In this document: positions 24,672 through 34,585 of the stretch, piece after piece
Layout: each line of letters starts with the position of its first letter
Position numbering within the stretch: position 1 is the stretch's first letter
NCBI RefSeq assembly: GCF_002095465.1
Contig: NZ_MLFP01000005.1
Coordinates: forward strand, 186,001 to 250,000
Length of the DNA stretch: 64,000 nucleotides
Reading direction: 5' to 3'
Source of the DNA: Pantoea rodasii
GTDB lineage: Bacteria; Pseudomonadota; Gammaproteobacteria; Enterobacterales; Enterobacteriaceae
Program-made: the position numbers and the translations under genes
Notes under the pieces: model-generated
Told to the model about the DNA's origin: nothing
Databases searched by the model: none
What the model saw: only the letters and a program-made list of their open reading frames with translations

Positions 24672-24997
24672 CAGTGAAAGAGTTGGTACTGACTAAACCC
24701 ATTGTGGCGGCAAATGAGACGCTTCATGTGCTGGAAATCCGCGAGCCCACTTACGACGAAGTTGAGCAATTCGGCATCCCTTTCAGCTACAACGAGTCCG
24801 GTGAAATGAAACTGGATTCCCGCGTCACGCTGAAATACATCCCGGTGCTTGCAGCTATCCCGCGTTCTTCGGCTGCGAAACTGGCGCTCAAGGATGTATT
24901 TATGGCTTCAATGACAATCGTTGGTTTTTTTACGGGGTCGGAAGCGGCGGAGGGTTCAGAAAGCGACTCTACAACACAGCCCACTTCTGGCGCATAA
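24668..24997 (+). CDS. Tail assembly chaperone, short form (Mu gp41-like)
   Basis: Zero-frame product of 109 residues: KPIVAANETLHVLEIREPTY marks the Mu gp41-like family, ending in an acidic tail after the shift site. Chaperones of this type bind the tape measure during tail assembly and are made in short and frameshifted long forms. See the separate shift-site entry for the long form. Confidence 0.85.
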   Translation: MTVKELVLTKPIVAANETLHVLEIREPTYDEVEQFGIPFSYNESGEMKLDSRVTLKYIPVLAAIPRSSAAKLALKDVFMASMTIVGFFTGSEAAEGSESDSTTQPTSGA

Positions 24998-25092
24998 ATC
25001 CGCTTGAGTTAAAAAATGTCAGCCTCAGCAAGTTCCTTGAAATGGAATCTGAGGCTGTCCGCATCTCTGAGGAAATGAACCGTGGCAGATAG
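24925..25092 (+). other. Programmed -1 frameshift site and extension of the tail chaperone
   Basis: T7 at 24925-24931 gives T-TTT-TTT in zero frame. A -1 slip continues as YGVGSGGGFRKRLYNTAHFW to a TAG at 25090-25092, overlapping the tape measure start. The extension is about 53 residues, typical of the long form. In principle a missing T could also explain it, because an eighth T gives the same frame, but conservation of such a shift in tail operons favours real programming. Confidence 0.65.
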
Positions 25093-26915
25093 TTTTCAGC
25101 TGAAGGCGATCATCACGGCAGTGGATCAGTTATCTGGTCCACTGAAGGGGATGAGCAAAACCTCAAAGGCTTCCAAAAAGAAGCCAAAAATATCATGGTC
25201 AATGCGGCGGCTATGGGCGTCGCGCTGACATCTGCCTTTGCAGTGCCAATCAGCCAGGCGATGGATTTTGAATCGCAGATGGCAGACGTTCGCAAGGTCG
25301 TGAACTTCGACACCCCACAGCAGTTTAAAGAGATGAGTGAGGACGTACTCAAGCTTTCGACTCAGTTGCCAATGGCTGCAAACGGCATTGCTCAGATCGT
25401 TGCGGCTGGTGGTCAGTCAGGTATTGCGCGTAAAGACCTGATGCAGTTCGCCAGCGATGCGGTGAAGATGGGCGTGGCATTTGACCAGACTGCAGAAGAG
25501 TCAGGCCAGATGATGGCGCAATGGCGAACCGCCTTCAAAATGACTCAGGATGGCGTGGTGGTTCTCGCCGATAAAATTAACTACCTGGGCAACACTGGAC
25601 CGGCTAATGCACAAAAGATTTCCGATATCGTCACCCGCATTGGTCCTTTGGGTGGTGTTGCTGGTGTGGCTTCCGGTGAGATTGCCGCGATGGGCGCAAC
25701 CATCGCGGGTATGGGCGTGGAGTCTGAGATAGCCGCAACGGGCATCAAAAACTTCATGCTTTCCCTTACCTCTGGCAAGTCAGCCACGGCATCACAGAAG
25801 AAAGCGCTGAAGTTTATAAAGATTGATCCTGGCCAGTTAGCGGCTGACATGCAGAAGGATTCACGCGCCGCGATGCTTAAGGTGCTGGACTCTCTGGCTA
25901 AGGTGCCAAAAGACAAACAGGCAGCGGTCATGAATGCGCTGTTTGGCAAAGAGTCGCTTGGTGCGATTGCACCTCTGCTGACGAACCTGGACTTACTGCG
26001 CACCAACTTCAATCGTGTTGCGGATGCGCAGCAGTATGCAGGGTCGATGCAGAAGGAATATGAGTCGCGCGCGGCTACGACGGCGAACTCTGTTCAGTTG
26101 CTTAAGAATCAGTTCAACGCTGCCAGCATAACCATCGGAGATATGTTCCTGCCAGATATCGTCAGGCTGACTCAGAAGGTTCAGCCGATGGTTGAACAGT
26201 TCAGGCAGTTCACCAAAGCTAACCCCGAGATGGTTCGCGGCACCTTTAAGTTTGGCCTCACATTGCTTGGCACAGCCTCTGCTGTTGGTATTGCCGTCAA
26301 GGCAGTGAAAATGTTTGAAACCGTGCTGAAGATGTCCACCATGGGCAAACTGGTCTCGCTGCTGGTACTGGGTGGAAGCCTTATTGTCAGTAACTGGGAT
26401 CAGGTTGGGCCGGTTGTTAAAGCAGTATGGCAAGACGTGAATGATGTCGTTGAAGCGATGGGTGGATGGCAGAGCACGATTGAAGGTATCAGTGCCGTCA
26501 TGGCTGGCGTATTCACAATCCGCACCGTTGGCACTCTGAAAACCGCGCTTACAACAGCGACTTCACTTTCCGGCGTGCTGGCGCAGATAGCTTCACTCGG
26601 TGCTTTGACGGTGTCCATTGGCGTTGCGATTTACATCTTCAAAAACTAAATGATATCGCTGATGCAGTTACTGAAAAGGACGGCACAACATCCTTCTGGC
26701 AATCCCTGAAGAACCGCTGGAATGCGGGAGGCTGGTACAACAATCAGCAGGGCGGCGGAGGCTATCAGTCAGCGGTTCCGCTTTCTCGCCCACAGCAGGG
26801 CGAATTGAAGGTAACATTCGATAATGCGCCGCCCGGCATGCGAGTTGCGCCAGCGGGTAACTCACTACCCTGGCTTAACTATGATGTCGGATATAACCGC
26901 TTCTCAAACCAGTAA
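25082..26915 (+). CDS. Tail tape measure protein (two frameshifts)
   Basis: GTG 25082 reads VADSFQLKAIITAVDQLSGP, the standard Mu-like start, but leaves frame at the four-A run 25157-25160. One added A gives SKNLKGFQKEAKNIMVNAAA and joins the long central frame (PhageMin_Tail core, VPISQAMDFESQMADVRKVV). A second break at the five-A run 26641-26645 truncates it at 26649; repair restores KKLNDIADAVTEKDGTTSFW to a stop at 26913-26915. The total is 611 residues. It sets tail length and has central hydrophobic stretches as usual. Confidence 0.88.
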
Positions 26916-26937
26916 CCCGCTCCGGCGGGTTTTTTAT
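26915..26937 (+). terminator. Terminator after the tape measure gene
   Basis: ACCCGC-TCCG-GCGGGT hairpin with TTTTTT, starting within the tape measure stop codon. It lies 15 bases before the next gene and may set the ratio of tape measure to baseplate transcripts. Confidence 0.75.
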
Positions 26938-26951
26938 TGCCCGGAGATTGC

Positions 26952-28280
26952 ATGAGCTGGATTGATAATCTGCAGGATGCCTCACTGCGCGGCGTGCCTT
27001 TCAAAGTCGATGAGGATGAAGCTACTTTCGGACGCCGTGTTCAGGTTCATGAATACCCTAACCGCGATAAGCCATGGGCAGAAGATATGGGGCGTGCAAC
27101 GCGGCGCTTCAGCGTTCAGGCGTATCTGGTCGGCGATGACTATTTTGAACAGCGAAATAGGCTGATCGAGGCGGTTGAAAAGCCCGGTAGTTGCACGCTC
27201 GTTCATCCGTTCTACGGCGAAATGACCGTCACTGTTACGGATGAAGTGCGTGTAAGCCACACCAAAGACGAAGGCCGCATGTGCCGAGTCAGCTTCAGCT
27301 TCATCGAGTCGGGCGAACTGTCATTCCCTAAAGCCGGTATTGCAACAGGGATGAAGCTTACTGGTGCCGCAGCGCTAATGGATGATTTCCTGTCATCGGC
27401 ATTTGAAGCGTTTGGGCTTGATGGTCTGCCAGACTTCACGCAAAACGGCCTGCTGGATGATGCAACGGAGATGTTCAATACCGTAACTGACGCCATGCAG
27501 TACGTGGATTCAGGTATCAGCGCAGCATCCCGTTTGTTGCAGGGGGATTTGTCCGTGCTGTTGATGCCGCCATCCAGTGGCATGAGCTTTGTAAATCAGC
27601 TTCAGACTATGTGGCGAGCCGGTACAAAGCTGAGCGGTAATGTCACAGACCTTATCTCAATGGTCAAAGGCCTCAGCGGTATTACCCTCGATACAGGACT
27701 TGCCCCGCGTGGAGTCTGGAAAACAGACAGTGCCAGCACGCAGGCAAGAACAGAGCAGCGAAATTACGTGGCGCAGGCTATTCGCACGTCGGCACTGAGC
27801 GAGGCAGTGAATACGGTAACGAGCCTTCCCAAATCCGCATCATCAAGCACGAATGCGGTAGAACAGGCGTCAGCGACAGTCATTGTTTCGCACCCTGCAG
27901 TTAATGACGTGCTGGAAGACGATACAGCCGTGGGGGTAACCACTTCCACAGCAACTGACACGGTTCCGTCCTGGGATGATTTAACCGAAGTTCGCGACAC
28001 GCTAAATACCGCCATCGATCAGGAGATGATCCGCGTAACCGATGACGGACTTTTCCTTGCGCTTCGACAGGTACGCACCGCGCTGAATGAAGATATTACG
28101 GCACGTCTTGAACAAACCTCAAGAACGGTTGAACGCATCCCGCCCGAAGTTTTACCTGCAGTAGTGCTTGCTGCTGACTGGTATGACGATGCCGGGCGTG
28201 AATATGACATCACCGCGCGCAATGCCATCCGGCACCCCGGATTCGTTCCGGTAAAAACCCTCAGAGTGCCCGTCCAGTGA
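26952..28280 (+). CDS. DNA circularisation / tail protein (Mu gpN-like)
   Basis: 442 residues from ATG 26952 with GGAGA upstream. MSWIDNLQDASLRGVPFKVD is the DNA_circ_N family start. In Mu gpN and relatives the protein is a baseplate/tail component, and the circularisation label is historical. A Ser/Thr/Ala-rich linker spans about 255-345. Confidence 0.85.
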   Translation: MSWIDNLQDASLRGVPFKVDEDEATFGRRVQVHEYPNRDKPWAEDMGRATRRFSVQAYLVGDDYFEQRNRLIEAVEKPGSCTLVHPFYGEMTVTVTDEVRVSHTKDEGRMCRVSFSFIESGELSFPKAGIATGMKLTGAAALMDDFLSSAFEAFGLDGLPDFTQNGLLDDATEMFNTVTDAMQYVDSGISAASRLLQGDLSVLLMPPSSGMSFVNQLQTMWRAGTKLSGNVTDLISMVKGLSGITLDTGLAPRGVWKTDSASTQARTEQRNYVAQAIRTSALSEAVNTVTSLPKSASSSTNAVEQASATVIVSHPAVNDVLEDDTAVGVTTSTATDTVPSWDDLTEVRDTLNTAIDQEMIRVTDDGLFLALRQVRTALNEDITARLEQTSRTVERIPPEVLPAVVLAADWYDDAGREYDITARNAIRHPGFVPVKTLRVPVQ

Positions 28281-29350
28281 ATACAACCGTACTTCTACGC
28301 GTTAATGGCCGTGAGTGGGGCGGGTGGACCTCTGTCCGCATTGCCGGAGGCATTGAACGTATCGCAAGAGATTTCAACGTTCAGATTACACGCTCATGGC
28401 CGGGTGACGAATCACAGGTCAGTCGTCGCAGCCGCATTAAAAAGGCCGACAAGGTTGAAGTGCTGATCGGTGACGATTTGGTTATCACCGGATGGGTGGA
28501 AGCAATGCCCGTGCGGTATGACGCTAACAGCATTTCAATGGGTATCGTTGGCCGCAGTAAAACATCCGACCTCGTTGATTGTTCGGCCTCACCCTCGCAG
28601 TACAACGGACGTTCAATCGTTCAGGTTGCGTCTGACCTTGCCAAACCTTTCAGCATTAACGTTGTGGATGCGGGCGGCGTGTCTGGCGTATTGCAGGGCG
28701 TGCAGGCCGACCAGGGCGAATCCGTTATGGATGTGCTGAATAAGATGCTGGGACTGCAGCAGGCGCTGGCCTATGACAACGCAGCGGGGGATTTAGTCAT
28801 TGGCGGGATCGGCACTGTAAAAGCCACCACCGCACTGGTGCTGGGCGAAAATATCCTGACCTGCGACAGCGAGCAGAGCATTAAAGACCGCTTCAGTAGC
28901 TACCAGGTGTCAGGCATGCGTGCCGGAAACAATGATGATTTTGGCGAAGCAACCACAACGGCTATTCGGGGCTCGGCAACAGACACTGGTATTGCCCGCT
29001 ACAGGCCGCTTCTGGTCAGGCAGACAGGTAATGCCACTTCAGCAACCTGTGCAGAGCGTAGCGAGTTTGAAATGCGCCAGCGTGCTGCCAAAACTGACGA
29101 GGTGACTTACACCGTTCAGGGTTGGCATCAGGGAGACGGAAAGCTGTGGCAGCCCAACATGCTGGTGAACGTATTCGATCCCGTCCTAGGATTTGATAAC
29201 CGTGAAATGGTGATCGCGGAGGTGACCTATCAGCAGGATGAAAACGGCACCATCAGTGAGCTACGAGTTGGCCCTGCCGACGCTTATCTCCCTGAGCCTG
29301 CTAAGTCCGGCAAGCGTAAGAAGAAAGCAGCAGTGGAGGATGATTTCTGA
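28277..29350 (+). CDS. Baseplate hub protein (Mu gpP, gpD-like)
   Basis: 357 residues from GTG 28277, overlapping the previous stop. RVNGREWGGWTSVRIAGGIE and the KKADKVEVLIGDDLVITGWV segment match Mu gp44 hub proteins (T4 gp27 analogues). It connects the tube to the spike encoded next. The C-terminus is Lys-rich. Confidence 0.9.
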   Translation: MNTTVLLRVNGREWGGWTSVRIAGGIERIARDFNVQITRSWPGDESQVSRRSRIKKADKVEVLIGDDLVITGWVEAMPVRYDANSISMGIVGRSKTSDLVDCSASPSQYNGRSIVQVASDLAKPFSINVVDAGGVSGVLQGVQADQGESVMDVLNKMLGLQQALAYDNAAGDLVIGGIGTVKATTALVLGENILTCDSEQSIKDRFSSYQVSGMRAGNNDDFGEATTTAIRGSATDTGIARYRPLLVRQTGNATSATCAERSEFEMRQRAAKTDEVTYTVQGWHQGDGKLWQPNMLVNVFDPVLGFDNREMVIAEVTYQQDENGTISELRVGPADAYLPEPAKSGKRKKKAAVEDDF

Positions 29351-29907
29351 TGGCTGGTCCACTTGATGCGATTAATCGGGCTATTTCAAATGTTCTCGCC
29401 AGAGCGGTGCTGCGTGGTATCGATACCGCCAGTAAGTGCCAGATGCTGGAAATCAGTATGCCAGGCGGTGAAGGAAAAAACGATATCGAACATCTTGAGC
29501 CCTATGGCTTTACGTCAGCGGCATTGAGCGGCGCGGAAGCAGTTGCGGCTTACTTTGATGGCGATCGCTCTCATGGCGTCGTGCTGGTGGTGGCGGATCG
29601 GCGTTATCGCCTTAAAGGCTTGAAGGGCGGTGAGGTTGCCATTTATGACGATGAGGCCAAGTCGGTAACACTTACACGAACAGGAATTGTTGTTGATGGT
29701 GGAGGGAAACTCATCACGCTCAAAAATGCCCCAAAAGCCCGTTTTGAAATGGACATTGAGGCAACCGGAAACATCACCGACAACTGTGACTCTGGCGGCG
29801 TCTCCATGGCTCAGATGCGCGTGACTTACAACGGTCACAAGCACAAAGAAAACGGGGACGGTGGCGGCACAACGGACGCAACCTTGCAACAAATGGATAG
29901 CTCATGA
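29350..29907 (+). CDS. Baseplate spike protein (Mu gp45, gpV-like)
   Basis: 185 residues. An OB-fold N-terminal region (about 20-100) leads into a beta-helical tip ending with YNGHKHKENGDGGG, where His residues may bind iron as in Mu and P2 spikes. It pierces the outer membrane. One-base overlap with the hub gene. Confidence 0.9.
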   Translation: MAGPLDAINRAISNVLARAVLRGIDTASKCQMLEISMPGGEGKNDIEHLEPYGFTSAALSGAEAVAAYFDGDRSHGVVLVVADRRYRLKGLKGGEVAIYDDEAKSVTLTRTGIVVDGGGKLITLKNAPKARFEMDIEATGNITDNCDSGGVSMAQMRVTYNGHKHKENGDGGGTTDATLQQMDSS

Positions 29908-30317
29908 TCCTCACAATAAATGGTAAGCAGCAGGCGGTGTACGAGTTAACCGACCCGCTAACCCGCGCGGTTGTCATCTCCCTCTTCACCTGGAGAAAAG
30001 CAGGAAAAGACGACGTGCCTGAAGAGGTCAATGGCTGGTGGGGAGACTCGTTCCCGACTATTCAGAATGACCGGATCGGCTCCCGCCTTTATTTACTTAA
30101 GCGCTCAAAACTTACAAACCAGACGCCGCTTAAAGCCCGTGAGTACATCGCAGAAGCGCTGCAGTGGCTCACGACTGATGGTGTGGCCGCGCGTGTGGAT
30201 GTCACCGCACAAAGGCTCGGCATCAATGCACTGTCAGCTTCTACGGTTATTAAGAAACAGGACGGCACAACCCTGACGCTTACCTTTGATGATTTATGGA
30301 GTGAACTTAATGGCTGA
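29904..30317 (+). CDS. Baseplate wedge protein (gp46, gp25-like)
   Basis: 137 residues; the RAVVISLFTWRKAGKDDVPE and NGWWGDSFPT motifs identify Mu gp46, a relative of T4 gp25 that links wedge and sheath. Overlaps both neighbours. Confidence 0.9.
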   Translation: MILTINGKQQAVYELTDPLTRAVVISLFTWRKAGKDDVPEEVNGWWGDSFPTIQNDRIGSRLYLLKRSKLTNQTPLKAREYIAEALQWLTTDGVAARVDVTAQRLGINALSASTVIKKQDGTTLTLTFDDLWSELNG

Positions 30318-31376
30318 TAGCGGATATTCCCGCCCGACACTCCCGCAGCTGATCACCGCAGTACGGAGCGATATTCTTACACGCCTCGCGGCTGATTCAA
30401 CGCTGGCAGAATTACGCCGCACAGACGCCGAGGTCTACAGCCGCGTTCTGGCTGCCTCAGTCCATACCGTGTATGGCTATATCGACTATCTCGCCCGCAA
30501 TCTTCTTGCCGACCTTGCCGATGAAGACTGGCTAATCCGCCATGGGAACATGAAGCGAGCACCGCGCAAGGCAGCTACTTACGCAAGTGGCTATGTTCGC
30601 TGGGATGGCGTAACGGGTACTACCGGTATTGCTGCTGGTGTGACCATCCAGCGTGATGATCTGGTGTCATTCACCACTACTGCCAGCGCTACGCCTTCTG
30701 GTGGCGTGCTTCGTGTGCCAGTCACCTGCGATACGGCAGGCGTCACCGGCAATACTGATGACGGTATCACAATGCGCCTTACCAGTCCGGTAACTGGGCT
30801 GGCTTCAGCTGGAGTGGCAGATACCATTCAGGGCGGCACCGATATCGAAGACCTTGAGGTATGGCGCGCCAGAATTATTGAGCGCTGGTATTACACCCCG
30901 CAGGTGGAGCAGATCCCGATTATGAGGTGTGGGCGAAAGAGGTATCTGGCGTAACCCGTGCATGGACCTACCGGCATTGGGCAGGTCGCGGAACGGTGGG
31001 CGTCATGCTTGCAAACAGCGACCTTTATAACCCGATACCGGATGCCGCTGTTGTGGCTGCCGTCCAGGCACATATTGAACCGCTTGCCCCGATAGCAGGG
31101 TCGGACGTTTACGCTTTCGCCGCAACCCCTCATGTCGTTGATTATCACATCCGCCTCACGCCCGACACTGAAGATATCAGGCTGGCTGTAGAGGCGGAGA
31201 TCAGAGCGATGAATCTCCGAGATGGTGTACCTGAGGGCGCGCTTGAGCCGTCCCGAATCAGTGAAGCCATCAGCCTGGCGACCGGTGAATACAGCCACGT
31301 TCTCGTAAGCCCGGCAGATGAGGTGCCAATCGCAAAAGGTGAAGTGGGAGTAGTGGGAGACTTCACATGGACCTGA
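30310..31376 (+). CDS. Baseplate J-like wedge protein (gp47; frameshifted)
   Basis: ATG 30310 begins [20 protein letters not shown]. The frame ends early at 30954; the rest ([20 protein letters not shown]) lies one frame away. Adding one G at 30903-30904 joins them as [20 protein letters not shown], 355 residues, normal for Mu gp47. Baseplate wedge core (T4 gp6 analogue). Confidence 0.88.
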
Positions 31377-31948
31377 CAGCGCAGTACGAGCAGATGCTGG
31401 GCGCGTTGCTGCCGCGTGGGCCAGCGTGGGATGCTGAAGACCCGTTGCTGCAGGGTTTTGCTCCGGTTATGTCTCGCGCACATCAACGTGCTGACGCACT
31501 GATGCTGGAGATCGACCCACGTTCCGTTACCGAACTCATAGATCGCTACGAAGGTATTACCGGGCTTCCCGACAGTTGCACGCCAGCAGGCACACAAACG
31601 CTTCAGCAGCGCCGCCAGCGTTTAGATGCGAAAGTAAATCTTGCTGGTGGGATAAACGAAGCTTTTTATCGCGCGCAGCTGGATGCGCTGGGTTATACCG
31701 AAGCGACAATAACGCGATATCCCAAAAGTAGTTTCACCTGTGTATCTGACTGCACAGAATCCTTATATAGCGATGAATGGCGATATTACTGGCGCGTAAA
31801 CATCCCTGCAGCAGCTCAAATCAGCCCTATGATCTGCATCAGTAATTGTACTGATTCAATCCGTTCATGGGGCGAAACCGTGGTTGAGTGCGTGCTCAAC
31901 AAGCTTGCCCCGTCTCACACTTACGTAATCTTTTTATACACGGAGTAA
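31367..31948 (+). CDS. Baseplate protein gp48-like (DUF2313)
   Basis: 193 residues. [20 protein letters not shown] is the YmfQ/DUF2313 start. The protein joins wedges to tail fibres in Mu-type baseplates. Overlaps gp47 by 10 bases and is followed after 3 bases by the fibre gene. Confidence 0.9.
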   Translation: MDLTAQYEQMLGALLPRGPAWDAEDPLLQGFAPVMSRAHQRADALMLEIDPRSVTELIDRYEGITGLPDSCTPAGTQTLQQRRQRLDAKVNLAGGINEAFYRAQLDALGYTEATITRYPKSSFTCVSDCTESLYSDEWRYYWRVNIPAAAQISPMICISNCTDSIRSWGETVVECVLNKLAPSHTYVIFLYTE

Positions 31949-31951
31949 TCC

Positions 31952-32814
31952 ATGCATCGTATTGACACGTCTACTGCTCAGGTGGACAAATTCGGCTCGG
32001 GTAAAAATGGCTTCACGGGTGGCAACCCACAAACCGGCGTCCTGCCTACAGCGCTTGATGCGGATTACTTCGATAGCCTGCAGGAAGAACTTGCAGGTGT
32101 AATTGAAGCCGCTGGAATTACACTAAAAAAGATACGAACTCGCAGTTGCTAACGGCCATGAGAGCCTTATTTACAGGTCGTCAAATTGGCGCGCCAATCG
32201 TAATGACAGCAACAGGAACATATACTCCCAGTTCATCACTGGTTAAATATGTTGAAGTTGAGCTTTATGCTCCCGGGGGAGGTAGCGCGGGAGTGCCAGC
32301 ATACTCAGGAAGTACTGCTGCGATAGCTGGGGGGGCGTCGGCAGGAACCTGGGTTAAGTTCAGAATACCCGTTTCTTTAATAGCGTCTGGCGTTCTTGTA
32401 ACAATCGGTATTCCAGGGGTGGCCGGTGTATCAGGTGGGGGCACTGGCGGAGCAGGTGGAAATTCATCTTTCGGCTCACTGGTTGTCTGTCCCGGCGGTC
32501 TTGGAAGTGGTTACTCAACGTCAACTACAGCAACTAACGCAGGAGGAGCAAATTCTCCTGCTGAAGCGACTATTTCATCATCAGTCACAGTGATTGCTAA
32601 ATCCAGAGGACAGGCAGGTGCCCCGGGGTATCTGTCTAACAACACCAGTGGTTCACCCGGCCTTGGTGGTGCTACTCCTGTTGGTTCATCTGGCCCAGAT
32701 TCAGCTGGTAACGGGGCAGGGGGAAGTGGTAGCCGAGCTATTTCATCAGACACTACAGCAAAAGCAGGCAATATTGGTGGTCCAGGCCTTTGCATACTAA
32801 GAGAGATGGCATAA
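31952..32814 (+). CDS. Short tail fibre / adhesin with Gly-rich tip (frameshifted)
   Basis: The N-terminus (HRIDTSTAQVDKFGSGKNGF) is the conserved phage fibre attachment motif. The frame breaks at the six-A run 32125-32130. One added A restores KKDTNSQLLTAMRALFTGRQ and 287 residues in total. The C-terminal 180 residues are strongly Gly/Ser/Ala-rich (GVSGGGTGGAGGNSSFGSLV), like glycine-rich phage adhesins. It likely sets receptor specificity. Unusually short for a Mu-like fibre. Confidence 0.8.
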
Positions 32815-33239
32815 TGACGAAATCATACGCACTTATTCAAGATGGTACCGTCACTAACACGATCGTATGGGATGGTCCGGATGTTTCACCGGTTGACTTT
32901 GGTGAAGGTGTAACTTACGCGGAAATACCAGACGGCGAAGGTAATCAACCTTCAATCGGATGGAGTTATGATGGTTCTAAATTTGCTGTTCCCCCTCTTA
33001 CTGATGAGCAAATAGAGGCGCAGAATCAGCAAAATATAGCCAATAATGTATCGACCAAAGCCAGCTTAATTGCACAGGCAACGATTGCGATTGCACCACT
33101 TCAGGATGCTGTGGACTTGGATGAAGCGACTGACGCAGAAACATCGTCACTTAAGCTATGGAAACAGTATCGCGTGGCTGTGAATCGCATTGATGCCAAC
33201 ACTGCCGATGACATCACATGGCCTGACCAGCCTGCGTAA
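32814..33239 (+). CDS. Tail fibre assembly chaperone (Tfa-like)
   Basis: 141 residues from ATG 32814, overlapping the fibre stop. The C-terminal SLKLWKQYRVAVNRIDANTA and WPDQPA are the Tfa hallmark. It helps fold the fibre tip and may stay bound to it. It ends the late operon; a GC-rich hairpin without T-run follows at 33246-33261. Confidence 0.9.
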   Translation: MTKSYALIQDGTVTNTIVWDGPDVSPVDFGEGVTYAEIPDGEGNQPSIGWSYDGSKFAVPPLTDEQIEAQNQQNIANNVSTKASLIAQATIAIAPLQDAVDLDEATDAETSSLKLWKQYRVAVNRIDANTADDITWPDQPA

Positions 33240-33337
33240 CTGAAAGCCCCGGTAACGGGGCAGGCATGTGCCGCGACTATCTTTTTGCAGACTGCGAGTT
33301 GGGTGAGTACAGGTGAACTCCTCACTCCGTTACACTC

Positions 33338-33360
33338 CAACAAAATTCCCTTCCCGCCAA
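33338..33360 (+). repeat. Direct repeat flanking the Panacea module, left copy
   Basis: CAACAAAATTCCC-TT-CCCGCCAA here and CAACAAAATTCCC-ATA-CCCGCCAA at 34756-34779 bracket the two minus-strand genes. Apart from terminators the stretch 33240-33586 holds no gene I can support. Such flanks suggest that the module was gained or swapped as a unit. Confidence 0.6.
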
Positions 33361-33382
33361 TCCCTTCCCATGCATCATGCGT

Positions 33383-33406
33383 AAAAAAGCCCGCGCAGTG
33401 GCGGGC
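33383..33406 (-). terminator. Minus-strand terminator
   Basis: GCCCGC-CACTGC-GCGGGC followed by TTTTTT on the minus strand. It insulates the late genes from leftward transcription out of the Panacea module. Confidence 0.75.
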
Positions 33407-33562
33407 AAAGTGGTTCATGGCAGGGTTGACCTGCAAATCTCGTACGCTAACGCGCAACATCCTGTATGCGTGTAGCTATTAAAGGCTAGGGCAATGTCAG
33501 TTGTATCTATGTGGGAATGGTCTGACAAGTTATTAGGTTAGGATTGTTCTATGCTGGGGCAC

Positions 33563-33587
33563 AAAAAACCCGGCGCGGTGGCCGGGT
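33563..33587 (-). terminator. Terminator of the Panacea module
   Basis: Minus-strand CCCGGCC-ACCG-style hairpin followed by TTTTTT, directly at the stop codon of the small membrane gene. Very similar in sequence to the cI terminator at 2975-2998. Confidence 0.8.
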
Positions 33588-34015
33588 TAATCCTTTTCTT
33601 TTGACGTTTTAGAAGTGGGGAATAGACCACGTATAACTCCCAAAAACGCAGCAAAAACATTTAAAGTTACAGCAGATGTAATTGCTATGATGACTGGGTC
33701 TGGGAATATCGTGAAACCGAAGATTCTGGAGAACCCATAACAGAACAGAAGTATGGCCCACCCATACAATGTTTTTCTAACAACCTTGTACGCTTTATCG
33801 CCAAACTTTTCTCGAAGAGCCCTATCAGCCTTTCTGTCCTCAACCTCTTCATTGAGTAACATAAGGTCTTTTTCGCTAGATTTCTCTTCACGAACTACCT
33901 CGCCCTTAGCGGTATGAGGTGGTTCATCGACTTGAGAGTTTTCAGGAGCAAGTAGCCCCGCATCAGCTGGAGGGACTACTTGACTTAGAATGTCTACCTT
34001 AGGATGCTCTTCCAT
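33587..34015 (-). CDS. Two-TM protein, probable toxin of a Panacea-type pair
   Basis: 142 residues. Residues 1-80 are charged and helical (SSEKDLMLLNEEVEDRKADR). Membrane segments lie at about 82-101 and 107-129, then a short basic tail. It starts 11 bases after the Panacea gene. Panacea antitoxins are known to pair with many unrelated toxins, several of them small membrane proteins that depolarise the cell. Toxicity is inferred only from this pairing; an immunity or exclusion role is the alternative. Confidence 0.7.
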   Translation of the reverse strand: MEEHPKVDILSQVVPPADAGLLAPENSQVDEPPHTAKGEVVREEKSSEKDLMLLNEEVEDRKADRALREKFGDKAYKVVRKTLYGWAILLFCYGFSRIFGFTIFPDPVIIAITSAVTLNVFAAFLGVIRGLFPTSKTSKEKD

Positions 34016-34026
34016 GATCTTCCAAT

Positions 34027-34518
34027 TTAGGCATTTTGGTTAGGATGGATGTAGTTGGCCATTTCATCAAAATTAATAATTGATCCATCACCGCCACGTA
34101 GACTCCACGCAGTTCCCGGGGCGTGAGTCATTGCTGATAATTGAGTGCCTGAAAACTTACCATAAACTTCAGTAATGCGATCAATGAGTTCAGTTGCTGT
34201 CTTATCATTAGGGTCAACTTCAGGTGTTATCAGTCTAATACCATTGCCATCTGGAGATGGAACCGCTCTGGTTATTTTGTTCATTACGGGGGTGTATCCG
34301 TAATTTTTCAAGTCATGGTAAAGCGAAGTAATGACTGGCCCGTGACGCCATCTGGCAAAACTATCGTCAATTATTGGAGTGTTACCATAGAGCTTGAGGA
34401 ACCAAGACTGTGTGTAAAACAACAGCTTTTGAACCTTCATAGGAGTCAGATCAGAGATCTTACCCTGAGCTGCTCTTTCAATGAAGGCATTAGCTACCGC
34501 GCTAGCTGAGTAAGCCAT
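34027..34518 (-). CDS. Panacea-domain (SocA-like/DUF4065) protein, probable antitoxin
   Basis: 163 residues. The domain signature is clear: MKVQKLLFYTQSWFLKLYGN (27-46) followed by FARWRHGPVITSLYHDLKNY (54-73). Panacea (PanA) is a promiscuous antitoxin domain found in hundreds of toxin-antitoxin pairs, many in prophages; GepA of E. coli prophages is related. First gene of a two-gene minus-strand operon with a membrane partner. A LexA box lies 68 bases upstream, so the pair may be SOS-regulated. Confidence 0.8.
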   Translation of the reverse strand: MAYSASAVANAFIERAAQGKISDLTPMKVQKLLFYTQSWFLKLYGNTPIIDDSFARWRHGPVITSLYHDLKNYGYTPVMNKITRAVPSPDGNGIRLITPEVDPNDKTATELIDRITEVYGKFSGTQLSAMTHAPGTAWSLRGGDGSIINFDEMANYIHPNQNA

Positions 34519-34585
34519 CTTATGCCTCCTTCGTTAAAATTAAGATGTGTGAAAACTTCTCTAAAGGTGTCTACCTAAGAGTGGT

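Noticed and set aside
33246-33261. GCCCC/GGGGC hairpin as late-operon terminator
   Set aside because: The stem is good but no T-run follows; listed only in the text of the fibre chaperone entry.
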